From: Ruegeria conchae
GTDB lineage: Bacteria > Pseudomonadota > Alphaproteobacteria > Rhodobacterales > Rhodobacteraceae
DNA length: 64,000 bases
Assembly: GCF_000192475.1 (NCBI RefSeq)
Contig: NZ_AEYW01000004.1
Coordinates: forward strand, 124,001 to 188,000
Direction: 5' to 3'
The position numbers were made by a program, and so were the translations under genes. The notes under the pieces are model-generated. The model had not been told where the DNA came from. It was given only the letters and a program-made list of their open reading frames with translations, and ran no database searches. Positions 17,275 to 25,737 of the stretch are shown piece by piece (position 1 is the stretch's first letter; each line of letters begins with the position of its first letter).

Positions 17275-18372
17275 ATGGCTCCCATCCTTGATATCAACAA
17301 ACTCTACAAGAATTACGGCCCTGTCGAAATTCTGAAAGACATCAACATCTCGATTGAACCGGGCGATTTCCTGGTGCTTGTCGGCCCCTCAGGCTGCGGT
17401 AAATCCACCCTGCTGAACTGCATCGCGGGGCTGGAGGAGATCACCGGCGGCACATTGTCCATCGGCGGCAACGACATGACTCATGTCAGCCCAAAGGACC
17501 GCGACATCGCGATGGTGTTCCAGTCCTACGCTTTGTACCCGACCATGTCGGTCGCCAAGAACATCACCTTCGGCATGAAAGTGCGTGGGGTCGATCAGGC
17601 CACTCAGGATGCCAAGCTGAAAGAGGTCGCGTCGCTGCTGCAGATCGAACCGCTGCTCAACCGCCGCCCAAGCCAATTGTCGGGCGGTCAGCGTCAACGG
17701 GTCGCAATGGGTCGGGCGCTGGTGCGTGATCCTAAGCTGTTCCTGTTTGACGAACCCCTGTCGAACCTTGATGCCAAGTTGCGGGTCGAGATGCGGACTG
17801 AGATCAAGAAGCTACACCAGACGCTGGACGCTTCGATCGTTTACGTGACCCACGACCAAATCGAAGCGATGACGCTGGCGACCAAGATCGTCGTACTTAA
17901 AGGCGGGATCGTGCAGCAGATCGGAACGCCGGCCGAGATCTACAATAACCCGGCCAACCTTTTCGTTGCGGATTTTATGGGCTCTCCGGCGATGAACCTG
18001 ATCCCAGCACAGGCATCGAACAATGGTTCGGGGACGCAGATTTCGATCACGCGAGAAACCGGCGATACGCTGGTCTTAACCGATGCGCGCGCACCGGAAC
18101 TGCCGCAGGATGTCATCCTCGGTCTACGCCCGGAAGACATCGCCGAGGCCGGTTTCCGCGCCGGGGCAGGTGTGCAAGAGGCGGCCTGCATGGTCGATAT
18201 GGTCGAACCTGCGGGGGCCGACACCTATGTGGTGTCGGAACTGGGGGGCAAGCAGGTCACAGCGCGCCTGCATGCCGAAACCAGCGCGCAGGCGGGCCAG
18301 ATGTTGAACCTGGCTTTCGACATGAGCAAGGTGTCGTATTTCGCCAAGGAAACCGGTGAACGGCTGAATTGA
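17275..18372 (+). CDS. Sugar ABC transporter ATPase (UgpC/MalK family)
   Basis: A 365-residue ATP-binding subunit. Walker A is GPSGCGKST (near 38-46), the Q-loop lies in VFQSYALYP, the ABC signature is LSGGQRQR, Walker B is LFLFDEP, and the switch His is in THDQIEAMT. A C-terminal TOBE/OB domain (about 240-365) is of the MalK/UgpC type that supports regulation. It is the last gene of the importer operon, followed by a clear terminator at 18403-18436. These ATPases can serve several importers, so specificity comes from the permeases. Confidence 0.95.
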   Translation: MAPILDINKLYKNYGPVEILKDINISIEPGDFLVLVGPSGCGKSTLLNCIAGLEEITGGTLSIGGNDMTHVSPKDRDIAMVFQSYALYPTMSVAKNITFGMKVRGVDQATQDAKLKEVASLLQIEPLLNRRPSQLSGGQRQRVAMGRALVRDPKLFLFDEPLSNLDAKLRVEMRTEIKKLHQTLDASIVYVTHDQIEAMTLATKIVVLKGGIVQQIGTPAEIYNNPANLFVADFMGSPAMNLIPAQASNNGSGTQISITRETGDTLVLTDARAPELPQDVILGLRPEDIAEAGFRAGAGVQEAACMVDMVEPAGADTYVVSELGGKQVTARLHAETSAQAGQMLNLAFDMSKVSYFAKETGERLN

Positions 18373-18402
18373 TTCCGTGGATTCAGGCAACGGATCGCGA
18401 CT

Positions 18403-18436
18403 GTGCCGCCGGTGTTAATCGGCGGCACGCTCGTTT
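18403..18436 (+). terminator. Rho-independent terminator of the sugar ABC operon
   Basis: A perfect 9-bp stem (gtgccgccg at 18403-18411, cggcggcac at 18420-18428) with an 8-base loop is followed by gctcgtttt on the plus strand. The opposite strand lacks a T run, so it acts rightward. Confidence 0.8.
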
Positions 18437-18449
18437 TCGGATATCAGGA

Positions 18450-19058
18450 TCAGCCGGTGTTTTTCAGGTCCTTGATCAGGCGATTTAGGTCACCGCCACG
18501 TGCATCCAGCATGGCACCGATCTCAGTGCGCTCGGTCAGCAGCAGGTTCACGCCTTCGATGAACATGTTGTAGAACTTGCCACGGCCAGACTTGTCGGAC
18601 ACTAAGAATGTCACTTCGAACGGGGACGAGCCGCGTAGTTTGACTGAGGTTCTGACCTCGTATCCGGTTTTGATCTTGCGCGCGTTGCGCACGGTGACCT
18701 CACCGCCGATGAACTCGCGGAACCGGCGGCCATATTTGCGCGAGATATAGCCCTCAAACGCCTTGGTGAACTGGCGCAGTTGTGCGGACGAGGCTGAGCG
18801 TGCATCCGCCCCCAACGCATAGCGGGCCATGATCGGCACATCACCGTATTGAACGAAAATCTTCTGAAAATCGCGCAGCATCGCGTTCTCGGATTTACCC
18901 GAGTCGATGATACGCGTGATATCGGCCACCACGCTGTTGACCAGTTGCTTGGCCTGCGCTTCGGTCAGCGCAAACGCGGGCAGAGGCAATGCGGCAACTG
19001 TCATCCCGGTCAGGGCAGCGGCTACAAATCGGCGTCTGTTCAACAGGTTATTCGGCAT
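18450..19058 (-). CDS. mlaC: MlaC-type phospholipid-transport periplasmic protein
   Basis: A 202-residue MlaC/Ttg2D-family protein with a twin-arginine-like signal sequence (NRRRFVAAALTGMTVAALPLPAFA). The tol-transport-type lipid-binding fold follows, with landmarks around RYALGADARSAS, FTKAFEGYISRKYG and RGKFYNMFIEGVNL. MlaC shuttles phospholipids between the outer-membrane MlaA and the inner-membrane MlaFEDB complex. The longer frame upstream is only the shadow of mlaA. I take the ATG at 19058, which overlaps the mlaA stop by 11 bp. mlaFED are not in the window. Confidence 0.88.
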   Translation of the reverse strand: MPNNLLNRRRFVAAALTGMTVAALPLPAFALTEAQAKQLVNSVVADITRIIDSGKSENAMLRDFQKIFVQYGDVPIMARYALGADARSASSAQLRQFTKAFEGYISRKYGRRFREFIGGEVTVRNARKIKTGYEVRTSVKLRGSSPFEVTFLVSDKSGRGKFYNMFIEGVNLLLTERTEIGAMLDARGGDLNRLIKDLKNTG

Positions 19059-19863
19059 AGGGGTCCTCATACGGGTCAAGATAGGGGTCTCTGACAGGGT
19101 CGGTCCCGGTGTTGGCGTAGGGATCGTCATACAGACCCAGATAGGCGTCTTCATCATCCCTTGCCAGTTCAAAGCGGCGATTTTGCAAATAGATCGTACG
19201 TGCCTGCGCGTAACTATCGGCACTGTCATAAAGAATTGAATCGACCGTATCCGAGAACCGTCCACGATCCCCCATGCGCCGCACAACCTCGGCATAGACA
19301 CCAATGTTGTCGACCGGACGCACCGGAGAGAAGTTAATTGGGTTCGAGAAAAGATTGAATACGACGCCGACAGCATCACGCGCGGTCGACGGGCCATAGA
19401 AAGGAAGTTCAACGTAGGCGCCCTCGCTGACACCCCAAACATGCAAGGTTTCTCCGAAATCAGTGTCGACGGGCGGCAGGTTCAATTCATCCGCTGGAGC
19501 GGACAGGCCAAATCCACCCACGGTCGAGTTGATCAGAAAGCGCAGCAACGCGTTGCCCGATTGTTTCAGATTGCCTTGCAACAGATAATCCAGAGCCTGC
19601 CCTGGCATGGTCAGGTTTTCAGCAAAGTGATTGAAGCTGGTGACCATCGGATCGGGCACGATCTTCACATAGCCTTTTGAGGCTGGACGGAACAGGAACC
19701 GGTCAACGCCCAGATTGAACTTGTGAATGCCACGGTTGGCACCTTCGTAAGGGTCGAAAATCTCACCTCGCGCGGCAGCGTCCTGTGGCTGCGTTGCGCA
19801 TGCCGACAGAACCGTCATGATGGCGAATATGAATAGGTGCTTCAGGCGAATATAGCTTGGCAC
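19048..19863 (-). CDS. mlaA: Outer-membrane lipoprotein MlaA (VacJ)
   Basis: A 271-residue lipoprotein with lipobox LSAC (Cys about 22). The MlaA signature follows: FDPYEGANRGIHKFN, VRFLFRPASKGYVKIVP-like text, then NLTMPGQALDYLLQGN and the FGETLHVWGVSEGAYVELPFYGPST motif. MlaA forms a channel in the outer membrane that removes mislocalised phospholipids and hands them to MlaC, the next gene. The C-terminus carries an unusual run of D-P-Y repeats (about 250-271). SD-like GGAGTAAGGA precedes the ATG, and a small hairpin plus T-run sits in its leader. Confidence 0.93.
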   Translation of the reverse strand: MPSYIRLKHLFIFAIMTVLSACATQPQDAAARGEIFDPYEGANRGIHKFNLGVDRFLFRPASKGYVKIVPDPMVTSFNHFAENLTMPGQALDYLLQGNLKQSGNALLRFLINSTVGGFGLSAPADELNLPPVDTDFGETLHVWGVSEGAYVELPFYGPSTARDAVGVVFNLFSNPINFSPVRPVDNIGVYAEVVRRMGDRGRFSDTVDSILYDSADSYAQARTIYLQNRRFELARDDEDAYLGLYDDPYANTGTDPVRDPYLDPYEDPYAE

Positions 19864-19885
19864 TGTCTTCCTTACTCCAAAAATA

Positions 19886-19902
19886 CCCGGTGGTGTGCCG
19901 GG
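19886..19902 (-). promoter_or_regulatory. Terminator-like hairpin in the mlaA leader
   Basis: On the minus strand a 5-bp stem (cccgg/ccggg, 7-base loop) is followed at once by TATTTTT, then the mlaA ribosome site and ATG (19863). It could terminate an upstream leftward transcript, or act as a weak attenuator. The stem is short, so this is tentative. The remaining 19903-20159 shows no gene. Confidence 0.3.
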
Positions 19903-20159
19903 CCTTCAATCAATACGGCCATTGCGCTCATGGTGCGCAATTCGTCTCACATAGAGGTTTCGCGCGGAATATGAAACAACGACTCGCGTTTACCTCAGTA
20001 GGTGGGAGGTCGTAAAGTGACACGAATTCAACACTTCCTGAACAGGAGAACACCCGCGCAGTTCGCAGGCCTTAAGAAAATTACCGCTTTCCCGCTTTCC
20101 GAAACCTGCGTTCCCGGTTAGCGTCCGCGCGGAATCACTGTGAGATGAGGATCAACCAC

Positions 20160-20615
20160 ATGAGTATTGCAGCAAAACTGGATAGCTTGGGTGTCAATTT
20201 ACCGGACGCGCCCGCGCCCGCAGCAAACTACGTTCCGTTCGTGCGCATCGGCAACATCGTCTATGTGTCGGGCCAAATCTCCAAGGCGGACGATCTGATC
20301 ACAGGCAAGCTGGGCGATGACATGGATATTGAGGCAGGTGCGGCTGCGGCCAAGGTCTGCGCCATCAATCTGCTGGCTCAGGTAAAAGCGGCGTGCGACG
20401 GCGATATCGACAAACTGGTGCGGGTGATCAAACTGACTGGTTTCGTGAACTCGACTGCTGATTTCACCGCGCAACCGCAGGTGATCAATGGCGCGTCCGA
20501 TTTTCTGGTTGAGGCGCTGGGTGAGGCTGGTCGTCACTCGCGCTCAGCCGTCAGCGCGGCGTCGCTGCCGCTGGGCGTCGCGGTCGAAATCGAAGGCATC
20601 TTCGAGGTTCAATGA
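20160..20615 (+). CDS. RidA/YjgF family deaminase
   Basis: A 151-residue member of the longer RidA branch common in alphaproteobacteria. RidA proteins hydrolyse reactive enamine/imine intermediates formed by PLP enzymes. Visible are FVRIGNIVYVSGQIS near residue 30 and HSRSAVSAASLPLGVAVEIEG near the C-terminus, where the arginine of SRSAV binds the substrate carboxylate. I prefer the ATG at 20160 over the one at 20145 because GAGATGAGG lies upstream of it at suitable spacing. It overlaps the next gene by 4 bp. Confidence 0.88.
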   Translation: MSIAAKLDSLGVNLPDAPAPAANYVPFVRIGNIVYVSGQISKADDLITGKLGDDMDIEAGAAAAKVCAINLLAQVKAACDGDIDKLVRVIKLTGFVNSTADFTAQPQVINGASDFLVEALGEAGRHSRSAVSAASLPLGVAVEIEGIFEVQ

Positions 20616-21382
20616 CACCTTCGCTGCCCCTTGAGTTTCTGAAGCGCCCGATTGCACATCGGGCGCTGCATGACGTTGCAGACCAGCGGCCCGAGAACAG
20701 CCGGTCCGCCATTCGTGCTGCGATCGACGCGGGATATGGCATTGAAATTGATCTGCAGCGCACGCGCGATAACCGTGCGATGGTGTTTCATGACTATGAC
20801 ATGACTCGCCTGACCGGACGCGCGGGACCTATTCAGCAAATCACTGCGGCGCAGGCTCAGGCGCAGCCTCTGCTGCATTCCGACGGTGAGAGTATCCCGT
20901 CATTCGAAGAGGTGTTGAACATGGTTGCCGGTCGGGTGCCTCTTCTGATTGAGCTGAAGGATCAGGATGGGGCAATGGGACCTGATATCGGTGCGTTGGA
21001 AGCGGATGTAGTAAGTGCGCTGAAAGGCTATGTCGGACTGGTCGCACTAATGTCATTCAACCCACACGCGGTTGCCGAACTCGCGCGCCTTGCGCCACAC
21101 CTACCGCGCGGTCTCGTTACCGGCTCTTACGACCCAAAGGCCGAGCTTTTGCCGCAATCCATTTGCGACCATCTGCGCAATATCCCGGATTTTGACCGTG
21201 TTGGGGCCAGTTTCATCAGCCATGAAGCTTCTGATCTTGACCGACCACGGGTCGCCGAGCTGAAGGAGCAAGGTGTGCCGATCCTGTGCTGGACGGTGCG
21301 CTCGCCTGAACAAGAGGCCGAGGCGCGCAGGGTTGCCGATAATGTGACCTTCGAAGGCTATCTGGCCGAATATCCCGCTTGA
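20612..21382 (+). CDS. Glycerophosphodiester phosphodiesterase
   Basis: A 256-residue cytoplasmic GDPD-family enzyme with no signal peptide. It hydrolyses glycerophosphodiesters to sn-glycerol 3-phosphate and an alcohol. The catalytic metal site is complete: AHRAL (His), PENS (Glu-Asn), IEIDLQRTRD (Glu, Asp), and VFHDYDMTRLT (His). The C-terminal LCWTVRSPEQ corresponds to the usual WTVN segment. It overlaps ridA by 4 bp. Lipid head-group recycling is the general family role; the partner substrate is unknown. Confidence 0.9.
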   Translation: MTPSLPLEFLKRPIAHRALHDVADQRPENSRSAIRAAIDAGYGIEIDLQRTRDNRAMVFHDYDMTRLTGRAGPIQQITAAQAQAQPLLHSDGESIPSFEEVLNMVAGRVPLLIELKDQDGAMGPDIGALEADVVSALKGYVGLVALMSFNPHAVAELARLAPHLPRGLVTGSYDPKAELLPQSICDHLRNIPDFDRVGASFISHEASDLDRPRVAELKEQGVPILCWTVRSPEQEAEARRVADNVTFEGYLAEYPA

Positions 21383-21427
21383 TCCTGCCGCGCGCGATCA
21401 CAGATAAAGGTGCAGCGCGGAGGGGAC

Positions 21428-22615
21428 ATGGATCAGGCACAGATTGAGGTTCGGGTTCTGACATCGCTATCGCAGATAACAGCGGGCGATTGGGACAGTT
21501 GCGCCTGTCCTGAGGTTGCTGATGGCGGGCGACCGCATGATCCGTTCACCACACACCGATTTTTGCTGGCTTTGGAAGAAAGCGGTTCAGTCGGACGCGG
21601 CACAGGCTGGCAGCCGCAATATCTGACGGCTTATCTTGATGGAATGCTGATCGGTGCGACGCCGATGTATGCCAAGTCGCATTCGCAGGGTGAGTACATC
21701 TTCGATCACAGCTGGGCCCATGCTTATGAAAGTGCAGGCGGGCGATACTATCCGAAACTGCAGATCGCTGCGCCATTTACACCCGCAACAGGCCGACGTT
21801 TTCTGGTGCGGCCCGGCTATGATGCGGTGGGCATGTCAGCGCTGGTGCAAGGCGCGGTGCAGTTAGCCGCCGAAAATCGCATCTCCTCACTGCACGCCAC
21901 CTTCTGCACCGAGGCCGAGGCGCTGGCTGGTGAACAGATGGGCCTGATGGTCCGGCATTCGCAGCAGTTTCACTGGCTCAATGATGGATACACCGATTTC
22001 GATGGGTTTCTGGCAGCGCTATCTTCGCGCAAACGCAAAAATATCCGGAAAGAACGCGAGCAGGCCTGTGACTTCGGCGGGCAGATTCGTACGATCACAG
22101 GCGATGATCTGCGGCCCGAGCACTGGGATGCCTTCTGGCGGTTCTACCAGGACACCGGCGCGCGCAAATGGGGATCGCCCTACCTGACGCGGCAATTCTT
22201 TGATATCGCTCAGGAAACCATGACAGATGACATCGCTCTGGTGCTGGCCGAACGCAACGGATATCCGGTAGCCGGGGCCTTGAATTTCATCGGCCGGGAA
22301 ACGCTCTATGGCCGCTATTGGGGCTGCGTGGAACACCATCCCTGCCTGCATTTCGAACTGTGCTATTATAGGGCGATCGACTTTGCCATTGCCGAAGGGC
22401 TGGCCCGGGTTGAGGCAGGTGCCCAGGGCGAGCACAAGCTAGCGCGCGGTTATATGCCGACCCGCACGCATAGCTTGCACTGGGTCGGTGATCCGGGTTT
22501 TGCTGATGCAGTTCAGAAATATCTGGACGCCGAAGCCCACGCAGTGGGAGAAGAGATCGAGATTCTGACGGATTATGGCCCGTTCAGGAAATCGAACCCG
22601 GAGGAACAGCAATGA
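21428..22615 (+). CDS. GNAT-fold acyltransferase, DUF482/COG3146 (FemAB-like)
   Basis: A 395-residue protein of the COG3146 group, formed by two acetyltransferase-like halves as in FemAB aminoacyl transferases. Landmarks are [20 protein letters not shown] (about 96-115), [13 protein letters not shown] (about 199-211), and the C-terminal [20 protein letters not shown]. Its biochemical function is not established; envelope-related acyl or aminoacyl transfer is a family-level guess. The ATG at 21428 follows GCGGAGGGG; an earlier ATG at 21410 has no ribosome site. It overlaps the pterin dehydratase by 4 bp. Confidence 0.85.
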   Translation: MDQAQIEVRVLTSLSQITAGDWDSCACPEVADGGRPHDPFTTHRFLLALEESGSVGRGTGWQPQYLTAYLDGMLIGATPMYAKSHSQGEYIFDHSWAHAYESAGGRYYPKLQIAAPFTPATGRRFLVRPGYDAVGMSALVQGAVQLAAENRISSLHATFCTEAEALAGEQMGLMVRHSQQFHWLNDGYTDFDGFLAALSSRKRKNIRKEREQACDFGGQIRTITGDDLRPEHWDAFWRFYQDTGARKWGSPYLTRQFFDIAQETMTDDIALVLAERNGYPVAGALNFIGRETLYGRYWGCVEHHPCLHFELCYYRAIDFAIAEGLARVEAGAQGEHKLARGYMPTRTHSLHWVGDPGFADAVQKYLDAEAHAVGEEIEILTDYGPFRKSNPEEQQ

Positions 22616-22917
22616 CCGAACTTCTGTCAACCGAGACCCGCGGCCCGCTGCTGGACCCGCTGTTCAGAAATGGCTGGACCATGGTTGAGGACCGCGATGC
22701 GATCACAAAGACCTTCATCTTCGATAGTTTTGTCGCCGCTTTCGGCTGGATGACGCAGGTGGCGATCTGGGCTGAGAAATGGAACCACCACCCCGAATGG
22801 TCGAATGTCTACCGCACAGTCGAGGTGGTGCTGTCCACCCATGATGTTGGCGGCCTGTCCGCACAAGACGCCAAGCTGGCGCGCAAGATGGATAGCCTTC
22901 TATCGGTCGCCAGCTGA
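22612..22917 (+). CDS. phhB: 4a-hydroxytetrahydrobiopterin dehydratase (pterin-4a-carbinolamine dehydratase)
   Basis: A 101-residue PCD/DCoH family enzyme that dehydrates 4a-hydroxytetrahydrobiopterin for aromatic amino acid hydroxylases. The signature EKWNHHPEW is at residues 55-63, with the paired histidines 59-60, and the strand [18 protein letters not shown] follows. No phenylalanine hydroxylase is nearby, and in many bacteria the protein is linked instead to pterin or molybdopterin metabolism. It overlaps the upstream gene by 4 bp and its 3' end overlaps the convergent lipoprotein gene by 18 bp. Confidence 0.93.
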   Translation: MTELLSTETRGPLLDPLFRNGWTMVEDRDAITKTFIFDSFVAAFGWMTQVAIWAEKWNHHPEWSNVYRTVEVVLSTHDVGGLSAQDAKLARKMDSLLSVAS

Positions 22918-23208
22918 CCCTGCACCACCTGCCAGCAACGCAGCGGTTCCTAGTTGTTTGAAATCATCTGGAGAAATGGTTCCTCCGCTGATATCGATAT
23001 TGGCCGGAATTCTGATCGTGCGGCTGCCGACCGAGCGGACGCTGCGGGTCGACGGGTTGATGTCGAGGCATCGCGTCTCATAACAGGTCAAACCGGCGGT
23101 ATTGATCTGAATACGGGTCTGTCCGTCTGGGCCGGTAACAACCGGTGATTGCGGTACATCACAAGCCGCGAGCGCCAGAAGCGCGCCGAGGCTGATCCAT
23201 CTCGTCAT
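22900..23208 (-). CDS. Small predicted lipoprotein, function unknown
   Basis: A 102-residue protein with a lipoprotein signal (ALLALAAC, Cys16). A short beta-rich domain follows ([34 protein letters not shown]). Two cysteines in TCYETRC may form a disulphide. I do not recognise a family. It is the third of three small leftward envelope genes (glycine-zipper lipoprotein, EF-hand protein, this one). A GGAGGCGTAAG-type ribosome site lies just before the ATG. It overlaps phhB tail to tail. Confidence 0.7.
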   Translation of the reverse strand: MTRWISLGALLALAACDVPQSPVVTGPDGQTRIQINTAGLTCYETRCLDINPSTRSVRSVGSRTIRIPANIDISGGTISPDDFKQLGTAALLAGGAGSAGDR

Positions 23209-23233
23209 CTTACGCCTCCTGATTGATTGAGCA

Positions 23234-23599
23234 CTAGTTTAATTGCCCATTGCCATCCAGATCAGCCGAGGTGAAATCGCTGTCCATCTGGGCGTCGTAC
23301 TCTGGCCGTGAGATAGTGTTATCTCCATCGCGGTCAACATTCTGAAACTGCTTGATGTCTAGGAACGGTTTAGCTTCATCCAGGCCAAGTGTGCCGTTCT
23401 TGTCTTCGTCCATCGCTTGAAACGCATAATCCGAGAAAGCTTTGAATTCGTCCCGGGACAGAAACCCATCATTGTTCTTGTCGATATTGTTCAGCTCGGC
23501 CTCGTGCAGTTCTGCGACACTTTCGGCGCTTGCGGTGCCAGACATCAGAATGACAGCGATGATCATCAATGCTTGTTTCAAATCCAATCTCCTCAGCAT
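23234..23599 (-). CDS. Secreted EF-hand calcium-binding protein
   Basis: A small exported protein with a signal peptide ending near SGTASA. Three EF-hand loops follow (DKNNDGFLSRDE, DEDKNGTLGLDE, DRDGDNTISRPE), then a fourth that stops after DLDGNGQLN, three residues short of a full loop. Two starts are possible. ATG 23599 overlaps the upstream stop (ATGCTGA), giving 121 residues. TTG 23581 has GAGGAG 7 bases upstream, giving 115. The likely role is periplasmic or surface calcium binding; the partner is unknown. It is probably co-transcribed with the glycine-zipper lipoprotein. Confidence 0.75.
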   Translation of the reverse strand: MLRRLDLKQALMIIAVILMSGTASAESVAELHEAELNNIDKNNDGFLSRDEFKAFSDYAFQAMDEDKNGTLGLDEAKPFLDIKQFQNVDRDGDNTISRPEYDAQMDSDFTSADLDGNGQLN

Positions 23600-23838
23600 G
23601 CGTAACGTTCGCCAGACAACCCACCTGCAGCAGCGCCCGCCGCCGTCAGAATGGTTTTGCCCGATCCACCGCCAAATTGATTGCCGATCACTCCGCCGAT
23701 CAATGCGCCGCCTATGGTGCCGCTCAGACAAGCGATCTCGTGTTGCCGAGCAGCTTGTTGCTGGGGTGTAGGGGCAGGGCCGCACGCGGCTAAGGCGCCG
23801 GCACCACCAAGAATCAAAGTGATTAATTTCAGTCGCAT
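23593..23838 (-). CDS. Glycine-zipper lipoprotein (17 kDa surface antigen-like)
   Basis: An 81-residue lipoprotein. The lipobox LAAC is near residue 18, followed by a Q/A-rich linker and a glycine-zipper segment (GTIGGALIGGVIGNQFGGG) typical of Rickettsia 17 kDa antigen/OmpA-like and SlyB-type proteins that insert into the outer membrane. The chosen ATG (23838) has GGGAG upstream; a longer frame from 23877 lacks a ribosome site. The C-terminal GERYAC ends in a cysteine. Its stop overlaps the start of the EF-hand gene. Confidence 0.75.
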   Translation of the reverse strand: MRLKLITLILGGAGALAACGPAPTPQQQAARQHEIACLSGTIGGALIGGVIGNQFGGGSGKTILTAAGAAAGGLSGERYAC

Positions 23839-23940
23839 CAATGAACTCCCGGGTTGTATGTCCAAGTATTGGCACATCGGGTCGTTGCATCAAGTTAAAT
23901 GCGTTTCATGTGGCCCCGGTGATGCCGGGGCCAACCGGGA

Positions 23941-24426
23941 TCAGAAGGTTTCAAGCAGACCTTCGCCAGCCGAAATCTCGCAAACGCCCGGATTCTCTTC
24001 GATGTTCAAGGCGATTACCTTGCCGTCATCGACCAACATGGCATAGCGCTTGGACCGTGCCAGCAGACCAACCGGTGGCGCGTCGAAATCCATGCCTACC
24101 GCCTTGGTGAATTCCGATGCGGCGTCGGCCAGCATGGTCAGTCCTGCGGCAGTTGCTCCGGTGCTTTCACCCCAGGCGCCCATCACGAAGGGATCGTTGA
24201 CCGAAATACAGATGATCTCATCAACTCCTTTTGCGTCGAATTGGCCTTTTGTCCGCATGAAGCTTGGGACATGCGCGGTCGTGCAGGTCCCGGTAAATGC
24301 GCCCGGCACAGCAAAAATCACCACCTTGCGCCCTTTGGTTTTTTCTGAAATCCGCACCTCTCCAGGGCCATCGGCTCCCATCTGAATCAGCGTCGCGTCG
24401 GGCAGCATGTCACCTGTTGAAATCAT
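23941..24426 (-). CDS. Peroxiredoxin, Prx5 (type II) family
   Basis: A 161-residue thiol peroxidase. The peroxidatic cysteine Cys48 lies in VPGAFTGTCTTAHVPSF, the Prx5 active-site signature. A second cysteine, Cys149 (NPGVCEISAGEGLL), is positioned as in atypical 2-Cys or glutaredoxin-dependent members. It reduces hydrogen and alkyl peroxides using glutathione/glutaredoxin or thioredoxin. It is transcribed alone, divergent from the FAD-dependent reductase that starts about 100 bp away. The two share a promoter region but not an obvious pathway. Confidence 0.93.
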   Translation of the reverse strand: MISTGDMLPDATLIQMGADGPGEVRISEKTKGRKVVIFAVPGAFTGTCTTAHVPSFMRTKGQFDAKGVDEIICISVNDPFVMGAWGESTGATAAGLTMLADAASEFTKAVGMDFDAPPVGLLARSKRYAMLVDDGKVIALNIEENPGVCEISAGEGLLETF

Positions 24427-24525
24427 TTATTAAGCTCCTGTCATTTGGATTTGCAGAGTCGGGCTTTGTCGCAATATAGGTTGTCGAAAGAAAGAGACCA
24501 TCGGAATTCTGCAGGGGAGCACAAC

Positions 24526-25737
24526 ATGAGCCATATCGTCGTGATCGGGGCAGGGCAGGCTGGTGCTTCACTCGTGGCGCGGTTGCGCAAGGACGGCTTT
24601 GAAGGCGACATCACCCTGATTGGTGCCGAGCCGCACCTGCCCTACCAGCGCCCGCCATTATCCAAAGGCTACCTGTTGGGCGAGATGGAGTTGGAACGCC
24701 TGTTCCTGCGACCCGAGAGCTTCTATGCCGAGAACAACATCACCCTGCGACTGGGGCAGCGTGTGACCGGAATTGACCCCAAGGCCAAAACGGTAACGAT
24801 AGGTGATGACGTGATCGCCTATGATGAGTTGGCTCTGACCACAGGCTCTGATCCGCGTCGACTGCCTGCAGCCATAGGTGGCGATCTTGAAGGCGTCCAT
24901 GTGGTGCGCGATCTTGCGCATATCGACGAGATGGAGCCTCGGGTAACCGACGGCGCGCGCGCTTTGATCGTCGGTGGCGGCTATATCGGGCTCGAGGCCG
25001 CCGCGGTTTGTGCCAAGCGTGGGGTCAAAGTGACCTTGGTCGAGATGGCCGACCGCATCCTGCAGCGTGTCGCGGCGAAAGAGACCAGCGACTATTTCCG
25101 TACGCTTCATACAGAATACGGAGCCGACATTCGCGAAGGCGTTGGGCTGGATCGTTTGGTTGGTGAAGATGGCAAGGTGACGGGTGCTATTCTGTCCGAT
25201 GGCACCGAATTAAAGGTAGATTTCGTTGTGGTGGGGGTCGGCATCGCGCCCTCAACGCAACTGGCTGAAATGGCGGGGTTGGAGCTGGACAATGGTATCA
25301 AAACCGATGCCCATGGCCGCACCTCGGACCCGTCAATCTGGGCTGCGGGTGATTGTGCATCCTTTCCGCATGGTGAGGGCCGCATTCGTCTGGAGAGCGT
25401 GCCCAACGCCATCGACCAGGCCGAGATCGTGGCCCAGAACATGCTGGGTGCTGCCAAGAATTATACCGCGACGCCGTGGTTCTGGTCGGATCAGTACGAC
25501 GTCAAGCTGCAGATTGCGGGCCTAAATACAGGCTATGATCGCGTCGTGGCCCGCAAGGGTGAAGGCGCGACGGTGTCCTTCTGGTACTATAAAGGCGATC
25601 AGCTGATTGCGGTCGACGCGATGAACGACCCACGCGCTTATATGGTCGGCAAACGCCTGATCGATGCGGGTAAAACAGCTGATCCGACGGTGGTGGCTGA
25701 CCCAGAAGCGGACTTGAAACCGCTGCTCAAAGCGTGA
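24526..25737 (+). CDS. Ferredoxin/rubredoxin-type NAD(P)H-dependent FAD reductase
   Basis: A 403-residue pyridine nucleotide-disulphide-type reductase of the ferredoxin/putidaredoxin reductase group. FAD motif GAGQAGASL is near residue 8, NAD motif VGGGYIGLEAA near 148, the ATG/GD-type motif is IWAAGDCASFP, and a C-terminal reductase domain ends in DQLIAVDAMNDPRAYMVGK. These enzymes pass electrons from NADH to a [2Fe-2S] ferredoxin, often for cytochrome P450 or a dioxygenase; none is adjacent. The ATG at 24526 has GGGGAG upstream. It is coupled to rsmD by a 4-bp overlap (GTGA). Confidence 0.9.
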   Translation: MSHIVVIGAGQAGASLVARLRKDGFEGDITLIGAEPHLPYQRPPLSKGYLLGEMELERLFLRPESFYAENNITLRLGQRVTGIDPKAKTVTIGDDVIAYDELALTTGSDPRRLPAAIGGDLEGVHVVRDLAHIDEMEPRVTDGARALIVGGGYIGLEAAAVCAKRGVKVTLVEMADRILQRVAAKETSDYFRTLHTEYGADIREGVGLDRLVGEDGKVTGAILSDGTELKVDFVVVGVGIAPSTQLAEMAGLELDNGIKTDAHGRTSDPSIWAAGDCASFPHGEGRIRLESVPNAIDQAEIVAQNMLGAAKNYTATPWFWSDQYDVKLQIAGLNTGYDRVVARKGEGATVSFWYYKGDQLIAVDAMNDPRAYMVGKRLIDAGKTADPTVVADPEADLKPLLKA

